64,000 nucleotides of DNA, from NCBI RefSeq assembly GCF_004023625.1, contig NZ_RPDJ01000011.1, positions 248,001 through 312,000 on the forward strand. The letters run 5' to 3'. This document shows positions 9,135 through 21,631 of this stretch, piece by piece. The position numbers and the translations under genes were made by a program. The notes under the pieces were generated by a model. The model had not been told where the DNA came from. It did no database searches and saw only the letters and a program-made list of their open reading frames with translations. The DNA comes from Streptomyces cavernae (GTDB lineage: Bacteria > Actinomycetota > Actinomycetes > Streptomycetales > Streptomycetaceae). Every line of letters begins with the position of its first letter. The stretch's first letter is position 1.

Positions 9135-9682
9135 GCCACGGCATCGTCACCCCTTACGAGGGCCGGGGTCACGGCGGCTGGGACCCCAAGGCCCCGATCC
9201 CGGCTCCGCTGGACCTGCACCGCACCACGGTCGCCCGGGCGTGGGTGGACTACAACGGTCACCTCAGCGAGTCCTGCTTCCTGCTGATCTTCGGCGACGG
9301 ATCCGACGCCTTCTTCCGCTGGGTCGGCGTGGACGAGGCCTACCGTGCCGCGGGGCACTCCCTCTACACGGCCGAGACCCATCTGCGTCACCTCGGTGAG
9401 GCGAGCGAGGGGGACCCCTTGCGGCTCACGCTTCGGCTCCTCGACGCCGACGAGAAGCGACTGCACCTCTTCCACGCGATGTACCACGAGAACTCCGGGG
9501 CGCTGCTCGCCACGGCTGAGCAGATGCTCCTGCACGTCGACACGAAGGCCGGACGCGTGTCGCCCTTCCCACCGGAACTCGCCCGACGCCTGCGCTCCGT
9601 GAAGGCGGCCCACGCACAACTGCCGGTACCGGAGGCGGTGGGCCACGTCATGGGCATCCCACGCCGACAGCCCTCGTCCTAG
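9131..9682 (+). CDS. Acyl-CoA thioesterase, hotdog family
   Basis: A 183-residue thioesterase with the hotdog signature VARAWVDYNGHLSESCFLLIFGDGSDAFF and the paired strand ETHLRHLGEASEGDPLRLTLRLLDADEKRLHLFHAMYHE. It is a paralogue of the partial gene at the left window edge, and both belong to the group that includes betainyl-CoA thioesterases. Placed directly after the importer genes and before acyl-CoA metabolism, it probably releases the free acid from a CoA ester formed in this pathway. Which of the two copies acts on betainyl-CoA cannot be decided from sequence. Confidence 0.8.
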   Translation: MSHGIVTPYEGRGHGGWDPKAPIPAPLDLHRTTVARAWVDYNGHLSESCFLLIFGDGSDAFFRWVGVDEAYRAAGHSLYTAETHLRHLGEASEGDPLRLTLRLLDADEKRLHLFHAMYHENSGALLATAEQMLLHVDTKAGRVSPFPPELARRLRSVKAAHAQLPVPEAVGHVMGIPRRQPSS

Positions 9683-9780
9683 GACGGTCCGGAGTTCGCC
9701 GCCTGCGACGCGGCGTTCGGCACGCACGCTCGCCGCACGGCGCCGCAGGACTGGTGTGTCCGCCCACAGGACCCGAGACG

Positions 9781-9843
9781 CCGCTCGCCGCTCGCACACA
9801 CCGAACGCCGCTCGCCGCTCGCCGCTCGCACACACCGAACGCC
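9781..9843. repeat. 29-bp direct repeat, two copies
   Basis: A 29-base unit with core CGCTCGCACACACCGAACG is present at 9781-9809 and 9815-9843, in the non-coding gap between the thioesterase and acyl-CoA dehydrogenase genes. A similar half unit GCTCGCCGCTCGC lies between them. No function is evident. Confidence 0.75.
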
Positions 9844-9900
9844 GCGTCGCCGCGCTTCGCACGGACGACGGGAAACTCCGGACAGGCCCCAGGAGAACCC

Positions 9901-11061
9901 ATGGACTTCGGACTCACCCCCGAACAGGACCTCGTCGTCGACACCGTCCGTGCCTTCGTCGAGAACGAACTCCACCCGTACGAGGACGAGGTCGAACGCC
10001 TCGACGACGTCCCCGCCGAACTGGCCGCCCAGATCCGTAAGAAGGCCATCGACGCCGGGCTGTACGCCGCCAACATGCCCGAAGAACTCGGCGGCGGTGG
10101 ACTCGACCCGATCTCGCTCACCCTCGCCGAACGCGAACTCGGGCGCGCCTCCTACGCGTTGCAGATGCTGGTCGCCCGCCCCAGCAACATCCTCCAGGGC
10201 TGTGCCGGCGACCAGATCGAGACCTACCTCCTGCCCACGGTCCGCGGCGAACGCCACGACTGCCTCGCCATGACCGAACCCGGCGCCGGCTCGGACGTGC
10301 GGTCCATGCGCACCCACGCCCGGCGCTCGGGCGGTGACTGGGTGATCAACGGCACCAAGCACTTCATCAGCCACGCCGACACCGCCGACTTCGTCATCCT
10401 CTTCGCGGTCACCGGAACCGACGACGGCCCGCGCGGGCCGCGCAACCGCATCAGTGCCTTCCTCGTCGACAAGGGAACCCCCGGCCTCGACGTGCGCCGC
10501 GGCTCCGGCTGTGTCTCGCACCGCGGCTACCACCAGTGCGAACTCTCCTTCGCGGACTGCCGGATCCCGGCGGACCGGCTGCTCGGCGAGGAGGGCATGG
10601 GTTTCGAGCTGATGGGGGAGTGGCTGGGAGCCAGCCGGCTCACCGTCGCCGCCACCAGCGTCGGCCGCGGACGACGCGTCCTGGAATCCACCGTGCGCTG
10701 GGCAGCCGAACGCGAGCAGTTCGGCCGGCCGATCGGCCGGTTCCAGGGCACCGGGTTCAAACTCGCCGACATGGCCACCGACCTGGAGGCAGCCGAGCTG
10801 CTCACCCTGCTGGCGGCCTGGAAGCTGAGCCGCGGCAGGATGACCGATCAGGACGCCGCCATGGCCAAGCTGCACGCCTCAGAGGCCCTCGGCCGCATCA
10901 CCGACCACGCCGTCCAGATCTGCGGCGGCATGGGCCTGATGCAGGAACTCTCCATCGAACGCCACTGGCGCGACGCCCGCGTGGAACGCATCTGGGACGG
11001 CACCAGTGAGATCCAACGCCACATCATCTCGCGGGCATTGCTGCGCCCGCACGGGGCCTGA
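9901..11061 (+). CDS. Acyl-CoA dehydrogenase
   Basis: A 386-residue flavoprotein of the ACAD family. Visible landmarks are the N-terminal helices (MDFGLTPEQDLVVDTVRAFVENEL), the FAD-binding MTEPGAGSDVRSM near 120 and NGTKHFISHADTADF near 147, then the C-terminal REQFGRPIGRFQ and QICGGMGLMQE with R-IWDGTSEIQRH at the end. In this neighbourhood it could act as a crotonobetainyl-CoA or gamma-butyrobetainyl-CoA oxidoreductase (compare CaiA), next to the CaiD-like hydratase. A general short-chain acyl-CoA dehydrogenase role is equally compatible. AGGAG lies six bases before the ATG. Confidence 0.88.
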   Translation: MDFGLTPEQDLVVDTVRAFVENELHPYEDEVERLDDVPAELAAQIRKKAIDAGLYAANMPEELGGGGLDPISLTLAERELGRASYALQMLVARPSNILQGCAGDQIETYLLPTVRGERHDCLAMTEPGAGSDVRSMRTHARRSGGDWVINGTKHFISHADTADFVILFAVTGTDDGPRGPRNRISAFLVDKGTPGLDVRRGSGCVSHRGYHQCELSFADCRIPADRLLGEEGMGFELMGEWLGASRLTVAATSVGRGRRVLESTVRWAAEREQFGRPIGRFQGTGFKLADMATDLEAAELLTLLAAWKLSRGRMTDQDAAMAKLHASEALGRITDHAVQICGGMGLMQELSIERHWRDARVERIWDGTSEIQRHIISRALLRPHGA

Positions 11062-11073
11062 GGAGTCCCGGCG

Positions 11074-13314
11074 ATGACCTCGGTCACCCCAGGCACGGAG
11101 ACCACCACTGCCGCCGCCTCTGCTGCTGTCACCGCCACTGCCGCCGTCGCCACTGCCGCCGCGGCTGCCGAGCGGGATGCCGGCCCCGCCGCCCGCTCCC
11201 GCAACCTCCGCCGCCTCCTCGCCCCCCGCCACATCGCCGTCTTCGGCGGCCGGCACGCCGCCGAAGTGGTGCGCCAGTGCCGGCGCATCGGCTTCGGCGG
11301 CGCGATCTGGCCCGTACACCCCACCCGCCGCACGATCGAGGGACTGCCCTGCTACCCCGACGCCGCCGCCCTGCCCGAGCCGCCCGACGCCGGCTTCGTC
11401 GCCGTACCGCGCGAGCCGACCGTCGACGTCGTCGCGGCCCTCGCCCACCGCGGCGCCGGCGGAGCGGTCTGCTACGCGTCCGGGTTCGCGGAGGCGGGCG
11501 GCCCCGGCGTCGCGCTCCAGCGGCAACTCGTCGCGGCGGCAGGGGAGATGGCGGTCATCGGCCCCAACTGTCACGGCATACTCAACTACCTGGACGGCGC
11601 CGCGCTCTGGCCGGACCGGCACGGCGGCGTCCGCACGGAACGCGGCCCCGCGATCATCACTCAGAGCGGCAACATCGGCCTCAACCTCACCATGCAACGT
11701 CGCTCGCTGCCGCTGTCGTACCTCATCACCGTGGGCAACGGCGCGGCTCTCGGGCTCCACGAGATCGTCGAGGGGCTGCTCGACGACCCACGGGTCAGCG
11801 CGATCGGACTGCACATCGAGGGCCTGGACGACGTCGCGGGCTTCTCCCGGGTCGCGCTGAAGGCCCTGCACCGGCGCGTTCCGCTGGTCGCGCTCAAGGC
11901 GGGCAGCTCGCCGCAGGGCGCCCGGGCCGCACTGAGCCACACCAGCTCGCTCACCGGTTCGGACGCGTTGTACGACGTACTCTTCCGGCGGCTGGGCGTG
12001 GCCAGGGTCCGGGACCTGCCGGGCCTGCTGGAGACGCTGAAGTTCCTGACCGTGCACGGCGCCCTGCCCGGCGCGAGAGTCGCGTCGATGAGCTGCTCCG
12101 GCGGCGAGGCGTCCCTGGTGGCGGATCTGGCGCAGCCGCGCGGACTGGTCCTGCCGGAGCTCCCGGACCACGTCGGCGCCCGGCTCCGCACCGTCCTGGG
12201 CGACCACGTCACCGTCGCCAACCCCCTCGACTACCACACCTACATCTGGGGCGACGGGCCCGCACTGACCGAGTGCTACGAGGCCGTACTGGGCGCCGAA
12301 GCGGACGCCCACCTACTGGTCCTCGACCTGCCGCGCACGGATTCCCCCGCGGACAACGACGACGGCACGGCATGGCGCGCGGCCGTGGAAGCGCTCGTGA
12401 CTGCCCATCGCAGGGCGCCCGAACGCCGGGCGACATGCCTGGTCAGCTCGCTTCCCGAAGGTCTCCCGGAGGAGACGGGCGCACGGCTGCTGGCCGAGGG
12501 CATCGCCCCCATGCAGGGCCTCGGCGACTGCCTGGACGCCGTCGCGTCGGCCGCGGCCATCGGCGCCGCCCGGACCCGGGCCTCCGCCATGCGCCCGCTG
12601 ACCGCCGTGCCACCGGCGAGTGCCGGCCGGACCCGCACCCTGGACGAGTGGCAGGGCAAACGTGCCCTCGCCGCCCGGGGGATCGCCGTCCCCGACGGAG
12701 CCCAGGCCCGCACCGCCGCCGAAGCGGTGGACCGCGCCCGTGAACTGGGCTTTCCCGTCGTCCTCAAAGCCGTCTCGACCACCCTCACCCACAAGACCGA
12801 GGCGGGAGCCGTACGCCTGAACCTCACGGACGCCGACCAGGTGCGCCACGCCGCCTCCGACATGCTTCTGCGCGGACTGCCGGAGCACTTCCTCGTCGAA
12901 CGCATGGTGCGGGAACCCGTCGCGGAGCTGATCGTCGGAGTACACCGCGATCCCCAGTTCGGCCCGGCGCTGACCCTCGGCGCCGGAGGCATCCTGGTCG
13001 AACTGCTCCGCGACGCGTCGACCGTCCTCCTTCCGGCCTCCCGAGACGACATCCGCACCGCACTCGGCTCCCTGCGGATCCGGCCCCTCCTCGACGGCTT
13101 CCGCGGCCGGCCCCGAGGCGATGCCGAGGCGGTGATGGACGCGGTGGCCGCCATCGCGCAGTACGCCCATGACCACTCCGGCGACCTGCAGGAACTCGAC
13201 GTCAACCCACTGCTCGTCCTCCCGGAGGGCTCCGGGGTCTGCGCCGCCGACGTACTGATCCGACTGTGCCGTCCGGCCGAGGAAGATCCGGCCGAGGAAG
13301 ACCCAACCCCATGA
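11074..13314 (+). CDS. Acyl-CoA synthetase, ADP-forming (acetate-CoA ligase family)
   Basis: A 746-residue fused alpha/beta NDP-forming acyl-CoA synthetase. After an alanine/threonine-rich tail the CoA-binding Rossmann domain begins (RNLRRLLAPRHIAVFGGRHA), followed by the succinyl-CoA-ligase-like domain carrying SHTSSLTGSDALYD with the phospho-histidine-type motif, then the ATP-grasp domain from about residue 525 (LDEWQGKRALAARGIAVPDG, VVLKAVSTTLTHKTEAGAV). It would activate a carboxylate such as carnitine, crotonobetaine or gamma-butyrobetaine as its CoA ester, taking the place of CaiC. It overlaps the hydratase gene by four bases. Confidence 0.85.
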   Translation: MTSVTPGTETTTAAASAAVTATAAVATAAAAAERDAGPAARSRNLRRLLAPRHIAVFGGRHAAEVVRQCRRIGFGGAIWPVHPTRRTIEGLPCYPDAAALPEPPDAGFVAVPREPTVDVVAALAHRGAGGAVCYASGFAEAGGPGVALQRQLVAAAGEMAVIGPNCHGILNYLDGAALWPDRHGGVRTERGPAIITQSGNIGLNLTMQRRSLPLSYLITVGNGAALGLHEIVEGLLDDPRVSAIGLHIEGLDDVAGFSRVALKALHRRVPLVALKAGSSPQGARAALSHTSSLTGSDALYDVLFRRLGVARVRDLPGLLETLKFLTVHGALPGARVASMSCSGGEASLVADLAQPRGLVLPELPDHVGARLRTVLGDHVTVANPLDYHTYIWGDGPALTECYEAVLGAEADAHLLVLDLPRTDSPADNDDGTAWRAAVEALVTAHRRAPERRATCLVSSLPEGLPEETGARLLAEGIAPMQGLGDCLDAVASAAAIGAARTRASAMRPLTAVPPASAGRTRTLDEWQGKRALAARGIAVPDGAQARTAAEAVDRARELGFPVVLKAVSTTLTHKTEAGAVRLNLTDADQVRHAASDMLLRGLPEHFLVERMVREPVAELIVGVHRDPQFGPALTLGAGGILVELLRDASTVLLPASRDDIRTALGSLRIRPLLDGFRGRPRGDAEAVMDAVAAIAQYAHDHSGDLQELDVNPLLVLPEGSGVCAADVLIRLCRPAEEDPAEEDPTP

Positions 13315-14123
13315 CTGACACCGCCCCCACCCCGCCCCCATCTCCCGCCGTCCACTGCACCACGGACGACGGCATCCTGGTCATCACCCTCGACCGGCCG
13401 AAGGCGAACGCCGTCGACGTCGCCACCAGCAGGGAGCTCTACGCGGCCTTCCACCGCCTGCACAGCGACCCGCAGCTGCGGGTCGGCATCATCACGGGCG
13501 CCGGCGAACGGTTCTTCTGCGCCGGGTGGGACCTGAAGGCCGCCGTGAACGGCGAGGCCGTCGACGCCGACCACGGCCCCGGCGGTTTCGCCGGACTGAC
13601 CGAGTTCTTCGCCCTGGACAAGCCCGTCATCGCCGCCGTCAACGGTCTCGCGCTGGGCGGCGGTTTCGAGCTCGCCCTGGCCGCCGACCTGATCGTGGCC
13701 GCCGACCACGCCGAGTTCGCCCTCACCGAGGCGACGCTCGGTCTGGTCCCCGACTCCGGTGGCGCACTGCGGCTGCCCCGGCTCCTGCCCCGGGCGATCG
13801 CCACCGAACTGCTGCTCACCGGCCGCCGGCTGACCGCCCCCGAAGCCGCCCGCTGGGGACTGCTCAACCAGGTCGTCCCCGGCGAACGGCTCCGCACGAC
13901 CGCACACGCCCTGGCCCGGCGGATCTGCCGGAGTGCGCCCCTCGCCGTGGCCGCCGTCAAGGAGATCGCCCGCGCCACCGAGGGGCAGAGCGTCGAGGAC
14001 GCCTTCACCACCCTCCGCGGTCCCGGTCTGCCCCGCTACCGGGCCGTCCTCGACTCCGCGGACGCCCTGGAAGGCCCGCGCGCGTTCGCCGAGAAGCGCC
14101 GCCCGGTCTGGACGGGGCACTGA
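13311..14123 (+). CDS. caiD: Enoyl-CoA hydratase, CaiD-like (crotonobetainyl-CoA hydratase)
   Basis: The product is 270 residues and follows the E. coli CaiD pattern closely: LDRPKANAVDVATS, DPQLRVGIITGAGERFFCAGWDLKAA, DHGPGGFAGLTEFFALDKPVIAAVNG, GGGFELALAADLIVAADHAEFAL and EGPRAFAEKRRPVW all align block for block with what I recall of CaiD. CaiD hydrates crotonobetainyl-CoA to carnitinyl-CoA. The two oxyanion-hole segments (CAGWDLKA; GLALGGGFELA) and the catalytic glutamate region EATLGLVPDSGG are intact. The ATG overlaps the synthetase stop (ATGA); a longer in-frame start at 13266 lies inside the synthetase and lacks a ribosome site. Confidence 0.85.
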   Translation: MTDTAPTPPPSPAVHCTTDDGILVITLDRPKANAVDVATSRELYAAFHRLHSDPQLRVGIITGAGERFFCAGWDLKAAVNGEAVDADHGPGGFAGLTEFFALDKPVIAAVNGLALGGGFELALAADLIVAADHAEFALTEATLGLVPDSGGALRLPRLLPRAIATELLLTGRRLTAPEAARWGLLNQVVPGERLRTTAHALARRICRSAPLAVAAVKEIARATEGQSVEDAFTTLRGPGLPRYRAVLDSADALEGPRAFAEKRRPVWTGH

Positions 14124-14228
14124 GCCGACCCTCCCGATATGATCTGACCGATCGTCGACCACCGATCTGCGGATGGTCACCATCACCGCAGACAGGGTCC
14201 TCAAAGGAGCGCGATCGGGGAGACGGAC

Positions 14229-17892
<3,664 letters not shown>

Positions 17893-17912
<20 letters not shown>

Positions 17913-18498
17913 TCGTGGCAAGGCTCCCCTCGAGCCCGTCACGCTGAAGATCCTCGTGGCCGGCGGTTTCGGCGTGGGCAAGACGACCCTCGTCGGCGCG
18001 GTCAGCGAGATCAAGCCGCTGCGCACCGAGGAACTGCTCACCGAGGCGGGCCGCCCGGTCGACGACATCAGCGGGGTGGAGGGCAAGCACACCACCACCG
18101 TTGCCATGGACTTCGGGCGCATCACGCTCCGCGAGGACCTGGTGCTGTACCTCTTCGGGACGCCCGGACAGGACCGCTTCTGGTTCCTGTGGGACGAGCT
18201 GGCCACCGGCGCCCTCGGTGCCGTCGTACTCGCCGACACCCGCCGCCTGGAGGACTGCTTCGCCGCGGTCGACTACTTCGAGCGGCGTTCCATACCCTTC
18301 ATCGTGGGCGTCAACTGCTTCGACGGGGCCGCCCGTTACCCCGCCGAGGACGTCCGTCAGGCCCTCGACCTCGATCCCGGAGTCCCCGTCGTGCTCTGCG
18401 ACGCACGGAAGAAGGAGTCCGCGAAGGAGGTCCTGATCCGCGTCGTCGAGCACGCCATGGCGTACGCGACGGACCGGCGCGCGACCGTCGGTACCTGA
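17893..18498 (+). CDS. Small GTPase, conservon CvnD-type ATP/GTP-binding protein
   Basis: A 201-residue Ras-like protein with Walker A GGFGVGKTTL near residue 25, TTVAMDFG as the switch I region, the G3 motif GTPGQDRF and NCFDG in place of NKxD. This is the CvnD/MglA-like type that normally forms the last gene of a Streptomyces conservon (sensor kinase CvnA, roadblock CvnB, CvnC, CvnD). Here no such partners are present; instead the start lies 20 bases inside the hydantoinase gene. It is therefore an orphan copy with an unusual, translationally linked neighbour. Confidence 0.83.
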
Positions 18499-18506
18499 GC
18501 ACCGGC

Positions 18507-18540
18507 CGGCCCGTACCCCCGCCGACCGGGGTACGGGCCG
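18507..18540. terminator. Bidirectional terminator hairpin
   Basis: A perfect 13-bp inverted repeat (CGGCCCGTACCCC / GGGGTACGGGCCG) with an 8-base loop sits nine bases after the GTPase stop and about 55 bases from the convergent glycerol kinase stop. It can end transcription from both sides. Confidence 0.8.
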
Positions 18541-18595
18541 TGGTCGGTGCTCCTCAGTCGTCGTCCGTGGTCGGTGCTCCTCACTCGTCCGGTCG

Positions 18596-20116
18596 TCAGT
18601 GTTCGTGGTCCTCGACCCAGCCGAAGCTCTTCTCCACCGCCTTGTGCCAGTTGCGGTACTCCCGGTCGCGCATGGCGGGTTCCATCTGCGGAGTCCAGGT
18701 GACGTCCTCCTGCCAGTGCGACTTCAGCTCGTCGAGGTCGTTCCACACTCCGGTGGCGAGCCCGGCCGCGTACGCGGCGCCCAGGGATGTGGTCTCGGAG
18801 ACCTTCGGCCGGGTCACCGGAACGTCGAGCACATCCGCCTGGTGCTGCATCAGCAGGTTGTTCTTGACCATGCCACCGTCGACCTTGAGGCTCGTGATGT
18901 GCACGCCGGAGTCCTGGTACATGGCGTCGACGACCTCACGGGTCTGCCAGCTCGTCGCCTCCAGCACAGCGCGCGCGAGATGCGCCTTGGTGACGTAGCG
19001 GGTGAGCCCGGTGATGACTCCGCGGGCGTCGGAGCGCCAGTACGGTGCGAACAGGCCCGAGAATGCCGGCACGATGTAGGCGCCGCCGTTGTCCTCGACG
19101 CTCGCCGCCAGCGGTTCGATCTCCTCGGCGGTACGGATGATGCCGAGCTGGTCACGGAACCACTGCACCAGGGCGCCCGTGATGGCGATCGCGCCCTCCA
19201 GGCAGTACACCGCCGCCTCTTCGCCGATCTTGTAGCCCATGGTGGTGAGCAGTCCGCTCTTCGACGGCACGGGCCGGTTGCCGGTGTTGAGCAGCAGGAA
19301 GCTGCCGGTTCCGTAGGTGTTCTTCGCCGTGCCGACGTCGTAGCAGGCCTGGCCGAACACCGCGGCCTGCTGGTCGCCCAGCGCCGAGGCGACGGGGACG
19401 CCCGCGAGCTGGCCCACGGCGGTCCCGTACACCTCCGAGGACGACTTGATCTCGGGGAGGATCGCTTCCGGGACGTTCATCGCGGACGCGATCGACGAGT
19501 CCCACTGCAGTGTCTCGAGGTTCATCAGCATGGTCCGGCCGGCGTTGGTGACGTCGGTGACGTGGCGCCCGCCGTCCGGGCCGCCGGTCAGGTTCCAGAT
19601 GAGCCAGGAGTCGATCGTCCCGAAGGCGAGCTCGCCGCGCTCGGCCCGCTCCCGCAGCCCCGGCACGTTGTCGAGCAGCCAGGCCGCCTTCGGACCGGAG
19701 AAGTAGCTGGCCAGCGGCAGTCCGGTCTGTTCGCGGAAGCGGTCCTGGCCGTCGGTGCCACCCAGCTCGTTACAGAGTGCGGCGGTACGGGTGTCCTGCC
19801 AGACGATCGCGTTGTGCACCGGCTTGCCGGTGGCGCGGTCCCACAGGACCGTCGTCTCGCGCTGGTTGGTGATGCCCAGCGCGCTGAGCTGGTCGGCGCG
19901 CAGTCCGGCCTTGGCGAGGGCGCCGGCCACCACCGCCTGTACCTTCGACCAGATCTCGGTGGCGTCATGCTCCACCCAGCCCGGCTTGGGGAAGATCTGA
20001 CGGTGCTCGCGCTGGTCGACGGCGACGATGGCGCCGTCCTGGTTGAAGATCATGCAGCGGCTGGAGGTCGTGCCCTGGTCGATTGCGGCGACGTACTTCT
20101 GGGTGGTGTCCGTCAT
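18596..20116 (-). CDS. glpK: Glycerol kinase
   Basis: A 506-residue FGGY kinase that phosphorylates glycerol to sn-glycerol 3-phosphate with ATP. N-terminal AAIDQGTTSSRCMIFNQDG, the substrate segment FPKPGWVEHDATEIW, GSFLLLNTGNRPVPSKSGLLTT and the C-terminal VDGGMVKNNLLMQHQADVL are all in place, and the length is typical. It lies 33 bp downstream of the glycerol facilitator gene and is evidently co-transcribed with it. No glycerol-3-phosphate dehydrogenase gene or GylR-type regulator is adjacent, so this is a partial glycerol operon. Confidence 0.95.
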   Translation of the reverse strand: MTDTTQKYVAAIDQGTTSSRCMIFNQDGAIVAVDQREHRQIFPKPGWVEHDATEIWSKVQAVVAGALAKAGLRADQLSALGITNQRETTVLWDRATGKPVHNAIVWQDTRTAALCNELGGTDGQDRFREQTGLPLASYFSGPKAAWLLDNVPGLRERAERGELAFGTIDSWLIWNLTGGPDGGRHVTDVTNAGRTMLMNLETLQWDSSIASAMNVPEAILPEIKSSSEVYGTAVGQLAGVPVASALGDQQAAVFGQACYDVGTAKNTYGTGSFLLLNTGNRPVPSKSGLLTTMGYKIGEEAAVYCLEGAIAITGALVQWFRDQLGIIRTAEEIEPLAASVEDNGGAYIVPAFSGLFAPYWRSDARGVITGLTRYVTKAHLARAVLEATSWQTREVVDAMYQDSGVHITSLKVDGGMVKNNLLMQHQADVLDVPVTRPKVSETTSLGAAYAAGLATGVWNDLDELKSHWQEDVTWTPQMEPAMRDREYRNWHKAVEKSFGWVEDHEH

Positions 20117-20149
20117 GGCTACCCCTTGGTCGCTGGGTCGGTCGCTGGG

Positions 20150-20947
20150 TCAGAAGGCTGCGGTGTAGAGGAGACCCCCGAGGATTCCGCCGACCGCCGG
20201 CCCCACCACCGGGATCCAGGCGTACCCCCAGTCGGAGGTGCCCTTGTTCGGGATCGGCAGGAACTGGTGCACGATGCGCGGACCGAGGTCACGTGCCGGG
20301 TTGATCGCGTATCCGGTGGGGCCACCCAGGGAGAGGCCGATGCCGACGACCAGGAATGCGACCAGGAGGATCGCGATGCCGGAGCCGTAGATGCCGTCGG
20401 GCTGGCCCACAATCTGCCCGATGCCGATGCCCTCGACGTGCCTGTCGCTGCCGACCAGGGCCAGGAGCGGCAGCACCAGGGCGACGGTGGCGATGATCTC
20501 GGTCATCAGGTTGGCGACCGGGTTCCGGATCTCCGGGATGGTCGAGAAGATGCCGAGCGTCGGCACCGGTTCCTCCGCCGTGCCCTCCGTGGTCCCGCCC
20601 TTGCGGACGTTGGCCTGGAACTGGGCGAAGTAGACGAGGTACGCGAGGACGGCGCCGAGCATCGCCCCGACCATCTGTCCCAGCAGGTAGACCCAGACCT
20701 TGTCCCATACCTCCGTGTCGATCGCGAGCCCGAGGGTGACCGCCGGGTTGATGTGGCCGCCCGACAGCGGGGCGGCGGTGTACGCGCCGGCCAGGACGCC
20801 GAAACCCCAGCCGAACGCGATGACTATCCAGCCCGAGGCCCGGGCCTTCGAGAATCTGAGGGTGACCGCGGCGCAGACACCGGCGCCGAACAGGATCAGT
20901 ATGGCGGTCCCTATGACCTCACCGAAGAAGATGTCTCCGTTGCTCAT
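20150..20947 (-). CDS. glpF: Glycerol uptake facilitator, MIP family
   Basis: A 265-residue aquaglyceroporin with six predicted membrane helices. Both selectivity boxes are present: GGHINPAVTLGLAID in the first half and YAINPARDLGPRI in the second. The aspartate after the second NPAR is the hallmark of glycerol facilitators as opposed to water channels. A charged loop (FQANVRKGGTTEGTAEEP) separates helices in the middle. It precedes glpK in the same operon and supplies its substrate. Confidence 0.92.
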   Translation of the reverse strand: MSNGDIFFGEVIGTAILILFGAGVCAAVTLRFSKARASGWIVIAFGWGFGVLAGAYTAAPLSGGHINPAVTLGLAIDTEVWDKVWVYLLGQMVGAMLGAVLAYLVYFAQFQANVRKGGTTEGTAEEPVPTLGIFSTIPEIRNPVANLMTEIIATVALVLPLLALVGSDRHVEGIGIGQIVGQPDGIYGSGIAILLVAFLVVGIGLSLGGPTGYAINPARDLGPRIVHQFLPIPNKGTSDWGYAWIPVVGPAVGGILGGLLYTAAF

Positions 20948-21631
20948 GGCGGCTCTCCTAGGCCCTCGCCCGGGACCTCTGCCCTGGTCGTCCGTGCCGT
21001 GCAGGTGTGCCGGTCACTTCGGCCCCGAGGCGGGACGGCCCGCGCCCCGCCCGACCTGGGTGACGAGCGTGCCGTTGCAGCCGAATCGCCCGTGGGGGAC
21101 GGCCCTGAGAGCTGGCGGGGCCCGGAGTGGCGCAAGCCCGAGTGCGCCTTTGAGTGCGGCGATGCCGACTGACACCCGGAAGTGTTCACCGGCACTGAGG
21201 GGTCGTCAAGGTCGTGGACGGAAACGGTTGGAATGCGCGAAGGGGACATGACGGACTGCGGTGAACCGCGCTCGGCTGAGTGACGGATCACCACGAACCC
21301 GTACGACGGTTTACATATCGCATTTTACGTCGCCGAGGTGTACACCGCCTCCGGAGACGGGACCCTTCCCGGGCGCACACTCATGGGTGATGGCAGAGCG
21401 TCCCGTCGCGGAGTACTGCGCGCACGGAGGTGATCGGGCCGATCACGGTGCGTGTGCTTGCAGCCGCAGCCGCAGCCGCAGCCGCAGCCGCAGTCGCAGC
21501 GGCAGTTGGTCCACAGCTGGTAGTGCCACCGCCAGTCATCCGCAGGCGCGCCGCAGGAGCTTTGCGCAGCCCGCGCGGCTGCGTCGCGGCCCGCCTGGAG
21601 CGAACGCCGGCGCCCGTCACCGTACGACGCG
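20948..21631. other. Intergenic region upstream of glpFK
   Basis: About 680 bases without a convincing gene. It should hold the glpFK promoter on the minus strand. An AT-rich patch at 21305-21330 (around TTTACATATCGCATTTTACG) stands out against the GC background and is the best place for a promoter, but no clear operator can be named. A hexanucleotide tract lies at 21461. Confidence 0.45.
21461..21505. repeat. GCAGCC hexanucleotide tandem repeat
   Basis: About seven consecutive CAGCCG-type hexamers, five of them perfect, occur in the intergenic region. This is a simple-sequence tract of the kind prone to length change. Confidence 0.8.
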
